In this document: one piece after another, positions 29,239 to 36,693 of the stretch | Numbering within the stretch: position 1 is the stretch's first letter | Layout of the letters: every line of letters begins with the position of its first letter | Assembly (NCBI GenBank): GCA_016704445.1 | Contig: JADJAE010000008.1 | Span: 124,001-188,000, forward strand | Origin: Deltaproteobacteria bacterium | GTDB taxonomy: Bacteria > Myxococcota_A > Polyangia > Polyangiales > Ga0077539 | Length of the DNA: 64,000 bases | Direction: 5' to 3' | The notes under the pieces: generated by a model | What the model was told of the DNA's origin: nothing | The model's input: only the letters and a program-made list of their open reading frames with translations | The model's database searches: none | Position numbers and translations under genes: made by a program

Positions 29239-29934
29239 ATGTCGCCCAGAGCCGCCAATGACAACCTCTCTCCCCGCCCCGTCCGCCCGCTGCCACGGCA
29301 CCGGAGGGTGCCCCTCGACGTCCTGAGCGACGCGGAGGTGCTGAGCCTCGCGCTCGGCCGCGGCCGCGGGGGACTCACCGCCGACGCCCTCGGCCGACAC
29401 CTGCTGGCCACGCACGACGGCCTGCGTGGGCTGCTGCGCACCGGCGTCGGCGCCCTCACGCTAGACCTCGGCCCCCACCAGGCGACGCGGCTGCTCGCGG
29501 CGTGGGAGCTCGCCCAGCGGGTGCGCGGCGCGGCGCCCCCCCGGCGGATGCCCTTCACCTCCAGCCGGGACATCGTGCGCTGCTGGTCGGCGCGCATGGT
29601 CGACCTGCCGGACGAGTGCGTGATGGCCCTCGTGCTCGACGTGAAGCAGCGGCTCATCGCCGAGCGGGTGCTCGCCAACGGCACCCCCGCGGGCGTCGCG
29701 CTGGGCGTGCGGGAGGTCTTCGCGCTCGCGGTGCGCGAGGGAGGAGCGTCGATGGTGCTGGTGCACAACCACCCCTCCGGCGACCCGACGCCGAGCCCCG
29801 AAGACGCGGAGTTTACGCGGCGCGTGGCGGAGGTCGGCGCGGCGATCGAGCTGCCCCTGCTCGACCACGTGATCCTCGGTCGCGACGGGGCCTTCTCTTT
29901 CCTGGACGCGGGGCTCTTGAAGTCGGCGGGATGA
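29239..29934 (+). CDS. radC: RadC-family JAB/MPN-domain protein
   Basis: A 231-residue RadC (DUF2466) protein of standard length. The N-terminal third is helix-hairpin-helix-like (LSDAEVLSLALGRGRGG ... GLRGLLRTGVGALT). The C-terminal JAB1/MPN+ metallo-isopeptidase-like domain has the full signature: EVFALAVREGGASMVLVHNH, then HNHPSGDPTPSPEDAEFTRR (His-x-His ... Ser ... Asp) and LLDHVILGRDGAFSF. Cellular function is not settled despite the name. It lies 118 bp upstream of rpmH on the same strand. Confidence 0.92.
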   Translation: MSPRAANDNLSPRPVRPLPRHRRVPLDVLSDAEVLSLALGRGRGGLTADALGRHLLATHDGLRGLLRTGVGALTLDLGPHQATRLLAAWELAQRVRGAAPPRRMPFTSSRDIVRCWSARMVDLPDECVMALVLDVKQRLIAERVLANGTPAGVALGVREVFALAVREGGASMVLVHNHPSGDPTPSPEDAEFTRRVAEVGAAIELPLLDHVILGRDGAFSFLDAGLLKSAG

Positions 29935-29996
29935 GGCGGTACAGGGGCGCCAACGGTCGGTCACCTCCGGCAGCGAGTCCTGCTCGCCGAGGTGGC

Positions 29997-30025
29997 TTGA
30001 CACGGTCCCAGTCGCGTGTTTGTTT
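29997..30025 (+). promoter_or_regulatory. Putative rpmH promoter
   Basis: Perfect -35 TTGACA (29997-30002), 17-bp spacer, weak -10 TTGTTT (30020-30025), about 27 bases before the rpmH GTG. A GAGGAG ribosome-binding site lies at about 30039-30044. A strong -35 with a weak -10 is the kind of promoter that CdnL assists. Confidence 0.5.
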
Positions 30026-30051
30026 CCGCGGCCCGTTAGAGGAGTAATATC

Positions 30052-30201
30052 GTGAAGCGCACCTATCAACCGAGCCGCGTCCACCGCACCCGCACCCACG
30101 GCTTCCGTGCCCGGATGGCAACCGCCGGGGGCCGCACGGTCCTCAAGAACCGTCGCGCCAAGGGCCGCAAGCGCCTTTCGGTCACCAACTACAAGAAGTA
30201 G
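30052..30201 (+). CDS. rpmH: 50S ribosomal protein L34
   Basis: A 49-residue ribosomal protein L34, too short for many gene finders. It starts with GTG after a good GAGGAG site. The family signature KRTYQPSRVHRTRTHGFRAR (residues 2-21) is followed by MATAGGRTVLKNRRAKGRKR and the end LSVTNYKK. It is a structural component of the large subunit and the first gene of the conserved rpmH-rnpA-yidD-yidC-jag order. Confidence 0.98.
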   Translation: MKRTYQPSRVHRTRTHGFRARMATAGGRTVLKNRRAKGRKRLSVTNYKK

Positions 30202-30264
30202 TTGGCGGCCGCCTTTACGGCGACTCTATTCTCTCGCAGCATCATCACCCGTCACGACCTTCTT

Positions 30265-30672
30265 ATGAGCGCGGGCTTCGACAAGTCCCGACGCATCCTG
30301 CGGCGCGACGAGTTTCTCACCACGCAGAAGTCCGGTCGTCGGCTCCACGCCCCCCACCTGGTCGTCATCGTCCGCGAGCGCGGCGACGGCGACCCCCCGC
30401 GGTTGGGCCTCGTCACCAGCAAGAAGACCGGAAACGCCGTCCGCCGAAACCGGATCCGTCGCGTGCTGCGCGAGGTGTTCCGACTGCATCCAGAGCTATT
30501 TCCGCTCGGGTGCGAGGTCGTGATCATCGCCCGAGAATCGTGCCCCGCGCTTGCATTTACAGAAGCGTGTGCAGAGATTCGCGCGGCCTTTGCCCGACGC
30601 CGCGGCGGTGATCGCACCCCCAGAGCCTCGGCGCCGTCGAACCCGCCAGGCCCGGGAGGTGCCGCGACGTGA
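30265..30672 (+). CDS. rnpA: Ribonuclease P protein component
   Basis: A 135-residue RnpA that assists the RNase P RNA in 5' maturation of tRNAs. Family landmarks: SRRILRRDEFLTTQKSGRRL at the N-terminus, LGLVTSKKTGNAVRRNRIRR carrying the RNR RNA-binding motif (about residues 60-79), and LREVFRLHPELFPLGCEVVI. An in-frame TTG directly after rpmH could extend it by 21 residues; ATG 30265 is chosen because the family starts here. The Pro/Arg-rich C-terminal tail (about 20 residues) is an extension. Its TGA overlaps the yidD GTG. Confidence 0.97.
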   Translation: MSAGFDKSRRILRRDEFLTTQKSGRRLHAPHLVVIVRERGDGDPPRLGLVTSKKTGNAVRRNRIRRVLREVFRLHPELFPLGCEVVIIARESCPALAFTEACAEIRAAFARRRGGDRTPRASAPSNPPGPGGAAT

Positions 30673-30929
30673 TCCGCTCCCTTCTGCTCCTACTCCTGCG
30701 TATCTACCGCGCGACGCTCTCCCCGCTGCTGGGCAACGTCTGCCGCTTCGAGCCGTCGTGCTCCCGATACGCCACGGCGTGCATCGAGCGCTTCGGCCCC
30801 GCGCGGGGCTCCTGGCTCGCGGCCAGACGCCTCGTGAAGTGCCACCCGTTTCACCCCGGCGGCTATGATCCCCCGCCTTCACTCCCCTGCCACTGCGACG
30901 CCCACGCGTCGCCGGACGGTCGTCGATGA
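30669..30929 (+). CDS. yidD: Membrane protein insertion efficiency factor YidD
   Basis: An 86-residue YidD. GTG start overlapping rnpA by 4 bp. The family core is intact: LLRIYRATLSPLLGNVCRFE, PSCSRYATACIERFG, and RRLVKCHPFHPGGYDP, with the conserved Cys residues and an amphipathic N-terminus. It helps YidC insert inner-membrane proteins. Its TGA overlaps the yidC ATG (ATGA), so expression is coupled. Confidence 0.97.
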   Translation: MIRSLLLLLLRIYRATLSPLLGNVCRFEPSCSRYATACIERFGPARGSWLAARRLVKCHPFHPGGYDPPPSLPCHCDAHASPDGRR

Positions 30930-32632
30930 AAGATAACCTGCGCACCTTCGCCATCCTCCTGCTCGGGGGGTTGGCGGTGTGGTTCTTCCTCGGGAGAAAC
31001 ACCCAGCGGCCGACTCCCTCGCTGCGCAACGTCGCGCCGCCGCCGACGGAGACCGCGCGTCCCGCCGAGCAGACCTTCCACCTCCGTAGCCCCCTCACCG
31101 CGGCGCGGTCGGGCTTCGACGCGGAGGTCACCACCCGCTCGGGCGGCCTGCGATCGGTGCGGCTCAACGGCACGCAGTTCGTGATGCGAGAGGCCCCGGC
31201 CGACCCGCGCACCGGCGTCCGCGGCAGCGACCACCGGATGAACCTCGCCTCCACCTGGAACGAGGACCTGCTCTCGCTGCGCACCGAGCTCGCGGTGAAG
31301 CGCGGCGAAGACTCGCTGGTGCCGCAGTACCAGGACTTCACCGGGCGGCAGGTGAGCGACCACGAGGTCGAGCTGACGTGGCAGGGCAGCGAGGTCGAGG
31401 TGGTGCGCTCGTACCGCTCCGATCGCCCCTTCGTGATGGACGTCGAGACGCGGGTGACCAACCGGGGCGCGCCGATCAACGTCGAGGCGCGGATGCCCGT
31501 GTACCAGTGGGTGCTGCGCGAGGACGAGAACGGGAAGTTCTTCCAGCGCCCGTGGCAGGTGGCCGAGGGCATCTGCAAGCACGGCACGGAGCTGTACCGC
31601 GAGGGCCGCGACAAGCTGCTCGAGCGCCGCCCGGAGGACGCCCTCCCGGGCGCGGCGGCCTTCGTGGCGCTGGACAACACGTACTTCGAGCTCGCGGTGG
31701 TGCCGCGCGGCAACGCCGAGGCGCGCTGCCGTCTCTTCGCCGAAGACCGCGTCGCCTCGCCGGGTCAGGACCCGTTGGGGAGCGTGTACGGAGCGTCCCT
31801 GGGCTGGGCCCGCGCGTCGCTCGGCACGGGCGAGTCGCAGACCTACCAGGCGAGGGTGTACCTCGGGCCGAAGGAGCCCGAGACCCTCGCGGCGGCCACC
31901 GAGGACAGGCGCCTCACGGAGACCGTCAACCTCGGGTTCTTCTCGTTCATCGCGCGCCAGCTCCTGCGCTTCCTGCGCTTCCTGCACAGCATCGTCGGCA
32001 ACTGGGGCGTCGCCATCATGCTGCTCACGCTCTGCATCCGCGTGGCGCTGCTGCCGCTGCTCGCCAAGTCGATGAAGTCCATGGCGATGATGTCGAAGCT
32101 CAAGCCCGAGCTCGACGAGATCAACAAGCGCCTCGCGGACAACCAGGAGGCCAAGACCCTGGCGACCATGGAGCTGTACCGCAAGCACGGGGTCAACCCG
32201 CTGAGCGGCTGCTTCCCGCAGCTCGCCCAGCTCCCCATCTGGTGGGCGCTCTACACCACGCTGCAGACCTCGGTGGAGCTGTTCCACGCGCCCTTCGTGC
32301 TCTGGTGGCACGACCTCTCGGCGCCGGACCCCTACTACGTCCTGCCGCTGGTGCTGGGGGCGATCATGTTCCTGCAGCAGAAGCTCATGCCCCCGCAGGG
32401 CATGGACCCGGTGCAGGCGAAGATGATGACCTACTTCTTCCCCATCTTCCTGACGGGGATCTCGCTCTTCCTGCCGTCGGGGCTCGCGCTCTACATGCTC
32501 GTGAACTCGGTCCTCGGCGTCTTGCAGCAGTGGTACACGAAGAAGCAGATGGATCAGTACAAGTCGGGCACCGGCACCGGTGGCGGCGAGGCGATCCAGG
32601 TGAAGGCCCTGACTGGAGATGACCGTGGTTGA
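30926..32632 (+). CDS. yidC: Membrane protein insertase YidC
   Basis: A 568-residue YidC of the Gram-negative type. N-terminal signal-anchor NLRTFAILLLGGLAVWFFLG, large periplasmic beta-sandwich (about residues 60-340; FDAEVTTRSGGLRSVRLNGT), then the conserved five-helix insertase core: LLRFLRFLHSIVGNWGVAIM, MKSMAMMSKLKPELDEINKR, MELYRKHGVNPLSGCFPQLA, LPIWWALYTTLQTSVELFHA and IFLTGISLFLPSGLALYMLV. The hydrophilic-groove Arg region ('CIRVALLPL') is retained. It inserts and folds inner-membrane proteins with or without SecYEG. It overlaps jag by 14 bp. Confidence 0.98.
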   Translation: MKDNLRTFAILLLGGLAVWFFLGRNTQRPTPSLRNVAPPPTETARPAEQTFHLRSPLTAARSGFDAEVTTRSGGLRSVRLNGTQFVMREAPADPRTGVRGSDHRMNLASTWNEDLLSLRTELAVKRGEDSLVPQYQDFTGRQVSDHEVELTWQGSEVEVVRSYRSDRPFVMDVETRVTNRGAPINVEARMPVYQWVLREDENGKFFQRPWQVAEGICKHGTELYREGRDKLLERRPEDALPGAAAFVALDNTYFELAVVPRGNAEARCRLFAEDRVASPGQDPLGSVYGASLGWARASLGTGESQTYQARVYLGPKEPETLAAATEDRRLTETVNLGFFSFIARQLLRFLRFLHSIVGNWGVAIMLLTLCIRVALLPLLAKSMKSMAMMSKLKPELDEINKRLADNQEAKTLATMELYRKHGVNPLSGCFPQLAQLPIWWALYTTLQTSVELFHAPFVLWWHDLSAPDPYYVLPLVLGAIMFLQQKLMPPQGMDPVQAKMMTYFFPIFLTGISLFLPSGLALYMLVNSVLGVLQQWYTKKQMDQYKSGTGTGGGEAIQVKALTGDDRG

Positions 32633-33125
32633 TCAGAATGACCCTTCCGCCCGCCGTCCGCTCGATCCGCGCGCCATCGACGCCGCGAGCGTGTTCCTCA
32701 AGGACACCGTCATCGCGATGGGCCTCGACGCCGACGTCAACGTCCGCGAAGAGGGCGGCGACACCGTCCTCGAGCTGAGCGGCCCCGACACCAAGCACCT
32801 CGTGGGCAAGAAGGGCGTCACCCTCGACGCCCTCCAGCTGCTCGCCAACCGCGTCGCCACCAAGACCGTCGCGGGTGACCGCGCGAGCCTCGTGGTCGAC
32901 GCCGATGGCTACCGCGCCAAGCGAGAGCGCACCCTCACCACCATGGCGCAGGAGCTCGGCGAGCGCTGCGTGAAGGAGGGCAAGGTCATCCTCATGGAGC
33001 CGCTGCCGCCGCGAGAGCGACGCACCGTGCACATGGCCCTCGCCAAGTTCGAGGGCGTCCAGACCCAGAGCGAGGGCGAAGGCGAAGAGCGCAGGATCAA
33101 GATCATCCCGATGCCGCCTCCGTAG
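32619..33125 (+). CDS. jag: Jag/KhpB RNA-binding protein (KH and R3H domains)
   Basis: A 168-residue KhpB/Jag protein lacking the long N-terminal Jag_N domain of Firmicutes. KH domain about residues 25-100 (ELSGPDTKHLVGKKGVTLDA with the GKKG RNA-contact loop). R3H domain about 105-165 (LILMEPLPPRERRTVHMALA, matching 'm.pm.p.eRr.iH..l', then FEGVQTQSEGEGEERRIKII). It is a global RNA-binding protein often paired with YidC. Overlaps the yidC 3' end. The usual mnmE and rsmG genes do not follow. Confidence 0.93.
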   Translation: MTVVDQNDPSARRPLDPRAIDAASVFLKDTVIAMGLDADVNVREEGGDTVLELSGPDTKHLVGKKGVTLDALQLLANRVATKTVAGDRASLVVDADGYRAKRERTLTTMAQELGERCVKEGKVILMEPLPPRERRTVHMALAKFEGVQTQSEGEGEERRIKIIPMPPP

Positions 33126-33181
33126 GCATCGCCGCCCGCGCGGGAATCACCCGCCCCCTCCCCTTCGTTCACTCTCATCCC

Positions 33182-34201
33182 ATGGACCTCCCCGACCGCC
33201 TCGCGGGCACCCTCCTCGGCACCGCCCTCGGCGACGCGCTCGGGCTGCCCATGGAGATGCTCTCCCCTCGCGTGATCGCGCGGCGCTTCCCCCGCCTCGA
33301 CCGCTTCCACATGCTCGGGCGCGTGGGCTTCGTGTCCGATGACACCGAGCAGTCGGCCCTCGTGGCGCAGAGCCTCGCGCGACACCCGGGCGACCCCGAC
33401 GCCTGCGTGTGGGCGTTTCGTCGCTCCCTGCTGGGGTGGTTTCTCCGGCTGCCTTGGGGCATCGGGCTCGGGACCCTGCGCGCGTGCGCCCGCATCGCCG
33501 TGGGGCTGCGCCGCTCGGGGGTCGCGACCGCGGGCAACGGCGCGGCCATGCGCGCGGCCATCGTCGGGGTGTTCTTCCACGACGACGAGGTCGCTCGGCG
33601 GTCGACCTCGGACGCGCTCGCAAGGGTGACGCACACCGATCCGCGCGCCGTGGAGGGGGCGCGCTTCGTCGCGGAGGTCGCGGCGATGACGGTGAAGCAC
33701 GGTGACCCCGCGGAGGCGCTGGAGGCGGCGCGCGCAGTGGTGACCGAGGCCACGCTGGCGGAGGCCATCGGGCGGGCGATGGCGCTGGCCCGCGAGGGCG
33801 CCGCGCTCGACGTCGCCACCGAGGCCCTCGGGACGACGGGCTTCGTGGTGCACACGGTGCCCTTCGCGGCGTATGCGTTTGCGCGGTGGGGCGGTGACCC
33901 GATGGCGGCGGTGACGGCGGTGATCCGCGCGGGCGGCGACACGGACTCCATCGGCGCGATCGTGGGCGCGTGGTGCGGGGCGCTGGGCGGCGAAGGGGCG
34001 CTGCCGGGCGAGCTCGTCGGGCGCATCCACGACGGGCCCTTCGGTCCGACGCACCTGCGGGCGCTCGCGGCCGACCTGGCGGGTGCCCGGCTCGGACGGA
34101 CGGCGGTGGCGGAATACAGCCCGGTGTATGCGCTGGCGCGCAACCTCGCGCTCTACCCCGTGGTGCTCGCCCACGCGGCGCGGCGGATCATCCCGTACTG
34201 A
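33182..34201 (+). CDS. ADP-ribosylglycohydrolase family protein
   Basis: A 339-residue DraG/ARH-type hydrolase that should remove ADP-ribose from proteins or other acceptors using two Mg ions. Metal-site motifs are at both ends of the fold: LGTALGDALGLPME (residues 12-25), VSDDTEQSALVAQ (about 54-66; the T/D-D pair), GNGAAMRAA, and the C-terminal GGDTDSIGAIVGAWCGAL (about 250-267). All metal-ligating Asp residues appear present. Target unknown. No partner ADP-ribosyltransferase is adjacent. ATG at 33182, 56 bp after jag. Confidence 0.9.
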   Translation: MDLPDRLAGTLLGTALGDALGLPMEMLSPRVIARRFPRLDRFHMLGRVGFVSDDTEQSALVAQSLARHPGDPDACVWAFRRSLLGWFLRLPWGIGLGTLRACARIAVGLRRSGVATAGNGAAMRAAIVGVFFHDDEVARRSTSDALARVTHTDPRAVEGARFVAEVAAMTVKHGDPAEALEAARAVVTEATLAEAIGRAMALAREGAALDVATEALGTTGFVVHTVPFAAYAFARWGGDPMAAVTAVIRAGGDTDSIGAIVGAWCGALGGEGALPGELVGRIHDGPFGPTHLRALAADLAGARLGRTAVAEYSPVYALARNLALYPVVLAHAARRIIPY

Positions 34202-34263
34202 GCGATGGGCATCGGGCGCCATTGGCCTGTCCGCCCGATCCGTGAGAGGGAGCACCACGCCCG

Positions 34264-34908
34264 ATGCGAAGAGTGAAGGTCGCGCTGGTGCTGCTGGTGG
34301 CCACGGCGCTCGCGGTCGCGTGGCGCACCGGCGTGCTGCGGCAGTTCGCCGACCCCGCGAGCGTGAAGACCACGCTGCTGGCCCTCGGCCCGTGGGGCTA
34401 CATGGTCTTCGTGCTCTCCTACGCCGCGCTCCAGCCCTTCGGCGTCCCGGGGACGGTGTTCATCATGGCGGCGCCGCTCATCTGGCCGTGGCCCGTCGCG
34501 TTCGGGCTCTCCATGACCGGCACCATGGCGGCCAGCGTGGTGGGCTTCTCCTTCGCGCGCTTCGTCGCCCGCGACTGGATCTCTCCCCGCATCCCGGAGC
34601 GCTTCCGCAGGTACGACGAAGCCCTGGCGCGCAGGGCCTTCGCGACGGTCTTCACCCTCCGCAGCATCTTCTGGATGCCGCCCCTTCTGCACGCCTTCTT
34701 CGGGGTGTCGAAGGTACGCTTCGCGACGCACTTCTGGGGGTCGCTCTGCGGGTACGTGATCCCGCTGCTGGCGGTGAGCTACTTCGGGCAGCGGCTCTTC
34801 GACGCGCTCAAGCGGGTGTCGTCTGAAGGCTGGATCGCCGTGGGCGTGACCGTCACAACGATCGCGCTGGGGGTGTGGGTGTACAGGCGGATGCGCGCGG
34901 CGAGCTGA
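34264..34908 (+). CDS. TVP38/TMEM64 (VTT/DedA-like) membrane protein
   Basis: A 214-residue polytopic protein. An N-terminal helix (VALVLLVATALAVAW) is followed by a soluble stretch, then the VTT (SNARE-associated) domain: MVFVLSYAALQPFGVPGTVF, APLIWPWPVAFGLSMTGTMA, SVVGFSFARFVARDW. The FxxPG and Gly-rich re-entrant motifs plus the later FTLRSIFWMPPLLHAFFGVS region (Arg in the second re-entrant loop) match TVP38/TMEM64 proteins, which include lipid scramblases and polyprenyl-phosphate flippases (DedA relatives). A C-terminal helix ends with YRRMR. Substrate not predictable. Confidence 0.85.
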   Translation: MRRVKVALVLLVATALAVAWRTGVLRQFADPASVKTTLLALGPWGYMVFVLSYAALQPFGVPGTVFIMAAPLIWPWPVAFGLSMTGTMAASVVGFSFARFVARDWISPRIPERFRRYDEALARRAFATVFTLRSIFWMPPLLHAFFGVSKVRFATHFWGSLCGYVIPLLAVSYFGQRLFDALKRVSSEGWIAVGVTVTTIALGVWVYRRMRAAS

Positions 34909-34971
34909 CCCACGCGGGCGAGCGCCGCCCCGGACGCCACGGCACGTCCCGTGCGATCACCTCGGGACCCG

Positions 34972-35748
34972 ATGCCCCGCTCCATTGTGCTCTTGTTCGT
35001 TCTGGCCGCCGGGTGCGCGAGCACCGTCAGCGAGAGCAGCGCCGCCAACTCCTCCCACGGCTGCCCCCTCCCCGACGGAACCATCTGCCAGCGAGGTTCG
35101 AGGTGCCTGACGCCCTTCCCCAGCGACTGCGTCTGCCACGTCGACGGCGTGCTGGACTGCATCTCGCGGGACTCGGGCGTGAGGCACGACGTTCCGGCGA
35201 CAATGCCCGACGCGACCGTGACGCAGGATGTGCCAACTGCCGCCTCCGATGCGAGCCTGGCGCCTGACCTGCCAGTCATTCCCCCCGACGCGGGTAACTT
35301 CTGCACGCTCCCCGGAGGAGCGCGCTGCGCCTGGGGCTCGACCTGCCCGCTGGGCGACGGTTGCAACCAATGCCAGTGCAACAATCATGGCGCCCTCCAA
35401 TGCACGGGGCTCATTTGCGAAGAGCTCGACGCCGGCACTTGCGGCGCGCCCGGGAGCATCTGCGAGAGGAACGACCAGTGCTGCTCGGGCTCGTGCCCGC
35501 CGATGGGCGCCCCGATCTGGCATTGCGCGTCCCCGAACGCCATCTTCTGCTACGACCGCGCCTGCAACGGGGCGACGGAGTATTGCGAACTCACCTACAG
35601 CGACGTGCCCGTACCCGATAGCGCCAATTGCCGCCCGATCCCGACGGCGTGTCACGGGACGGCGTCGTGCGGTTGCGTCCCGCACCCCTGCGGGCTCTGC
35701 GAGGACCGTGCTTCTGGTACGGTGGGGTTTCGCTGTCCGGGCGGCTGA
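34972..35748 (+). CDS. Cys-rich secreted lipoprotein
   Basis: A 258-residue lipoprotein with signal peptide SIVLLFVLAAGC (Cys at about residue 15) and a Thr/Asp/Ala/Pro linker (SDASLAPDLPVIPPDAG) typical of myxobacterial surface proteins. It is otherwise packed with Cys (about 28) in EGF/knottin-like spacing: CPLPDGTICQRGSRC, CVCHVDGVLDC, CNQCQCNNHGALQC, RNDQCCSGSCPP. Disulfide-stabilised, probably outer surface. The ATG at 34972 is preferred over one 21 bases upstream because the signal starts there. Function unknown. Confidence 0.75.
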   Translation: MPRSIVLLFVLAAGCASTVSESSAANSSHGCPLPDGTICQRGSRCLTPFPSDCVCHVDGVLDCISRDSGVRHDVPATMPDATVTQDVPTAASDASLAPDLPVIPPDAGNFCTLPGGARCAWGSTCPLGDGCNQCQCNNHGALQCTGLICEELDAGTCGAPGSICERNDQCCSGSCPPMGAPIWHCASPNAIFCYDRACNGATEYCELTYSDVPVPDSANCRPIPTACHGTASCGCVPHPCGLCEDRASGTVGFRCPGG

Positions 35749-36055
35749 GCCCGCCGGACCCGGGCGCCTGTCAATCAGGCGGCACCTGTCTGCCGGAGCG
35801 ATGGCGACACGGCCGTCGCGGCCCGCGGAGCCGCCGCGGCCCAGCGCGCCGAGCACCGGATTCGCGAGATCGTCGCCGTCATCGACGACCTCAACGGGGT
35901 GCGCATCTCCACCCTCGGGCGGCTGCTCCAGCGCGCCACCAAGAACAAGCTCACGACCGATTGGGCCGAAGGGTTCTTCCGACGCAGCCAGCGTCAGGCC
36001 GAGCCCGAGCCCACCGACGAGGGCGCAGACGACCCCGCCGCCCGCCGGGCCGTAG
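35749..36055 (+). other. 307-bp interval with a possible gene remnant
   Basis: No complete gene is visible. Directly after the lipoprotein stop, the same frame is open and from about 35821 reads like genuine protein: AQRAEHRIREIVAVIDDLNG, VRISTLGRLLQRATKNKLTT, DWAEGFFRRSQRQ, then an acidic EPEPTDEGADD tail. There is no ATG or plausible alternative start with a ribosome-binding site before this text, and the frame runs on into the antisense of the Uma2 gene. It could be the 3' relic of a deleted gene or a chance open frame. Confidence 0.3.
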
Positions 36056-36637
36056 TCACCCCTCCGTCGACGGCAGCCACCACGGCGCCAGGTCGAAGAC
36101 CCCGTCGAAGGGCGGCAGCGCCAGCACCTCCGTGTCCCCTCCGGCCGCCACGCGCACCGGAACCCCGTCGCTCCCTGCGAAGACCTCCACCAGCCGCAGC
36201 GACGGGTCGACCAGCCACACGTGCCCGACGCCCGAGGCGAGGTAGCGCGGGAGCTTCTTCAGCCGGTCGATGCGCGCGGTGCTCCCCGGCGACAGCACCT
36301 CGCAGCACCAGTCGGGGACGATCGTCAGCGGGTTCTCGTCCGGCAGCTCGGTCACCCGCTCGACGCGCCAGCCGCTGAGGTCGGGCACCAGCAGCCGCGG
36401 GCCGAAGCGCACCTCGGCCTCGACCTCGATCCACCAACCTGCGCCGCCCGTCGTGGCGTCGAACCCCCGGAGCGCCTCGACGAGCATCCGTTGCGCCCTC
36501 CGGTGGCCCTTCCCAGGCCGCCCCATGGTCCGGAGTTCGCCCGGGTTGAGGATCTCCCCCGTCACCCCCTCCGGGAGCGCCTGGATCTGTCGGTAGAGCG
36601 TCTCGAAATCCGGCGGGTTCGGCGCGGCGTCGCCCAT
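36056..36637 (-). CDS. Uma2-family (DUF820) PD-(D/E)XK nuclease-like protein
   Basis: A 193-residue Uma2 family protein. Recognisable segments: ILNPGELRTMGRPGKGHRRA (N-terminal 'G.....m..p...H......l'), WIEVEAEVRFGPRLLVPDLS (the 'E...ivPDl' catalytic strand), DWCCEVLSPGSTARID (P-D-lv-EV-LSPsT, catalytic Glu), KLPRYLASGVGHVWLVDPSL and LRLVEVFAGSDG. The D..ExK-like core (K in RLKKLPRYL) is retained, so a nuclease fold is sound, but no activity is established for the family. ATG at 36637 is chosen; an open frame continues upstream as shadow sequence. Confidence 0.9.
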   Translation of the reverse strand: MGDAAPNPPDFETLYRQIQALPEGVTGEILNPGELRTMGRPGKGHRRAQRMLVEALRGFDATTGGAGWWIEVEAEVRFGPRLLVPDLSGWRVERVTELPDENPLTIVPDWCCEVLSPGSTARIDRLKKLPRYLASGVGHVWLVDPSLRLVEVFAGSDGVPVRVAAGGDTEVLALPPFDGVFDLAPWWLPSTEG

Positions 36638-36693
36638 GGCGTTCGAGCATCGCGCGGCGCCCCCGCTCGGGCAAGCGCCACGCTCACCCCCCC

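Noticed and set aside
29961..30051. dnaA-box or oriC-like region next to rpmH
   Set aside because: No cluster of TTATCCACA-like boxes and no AT-rich unwinding region; only a promoter and ribosome-binding site are visible.
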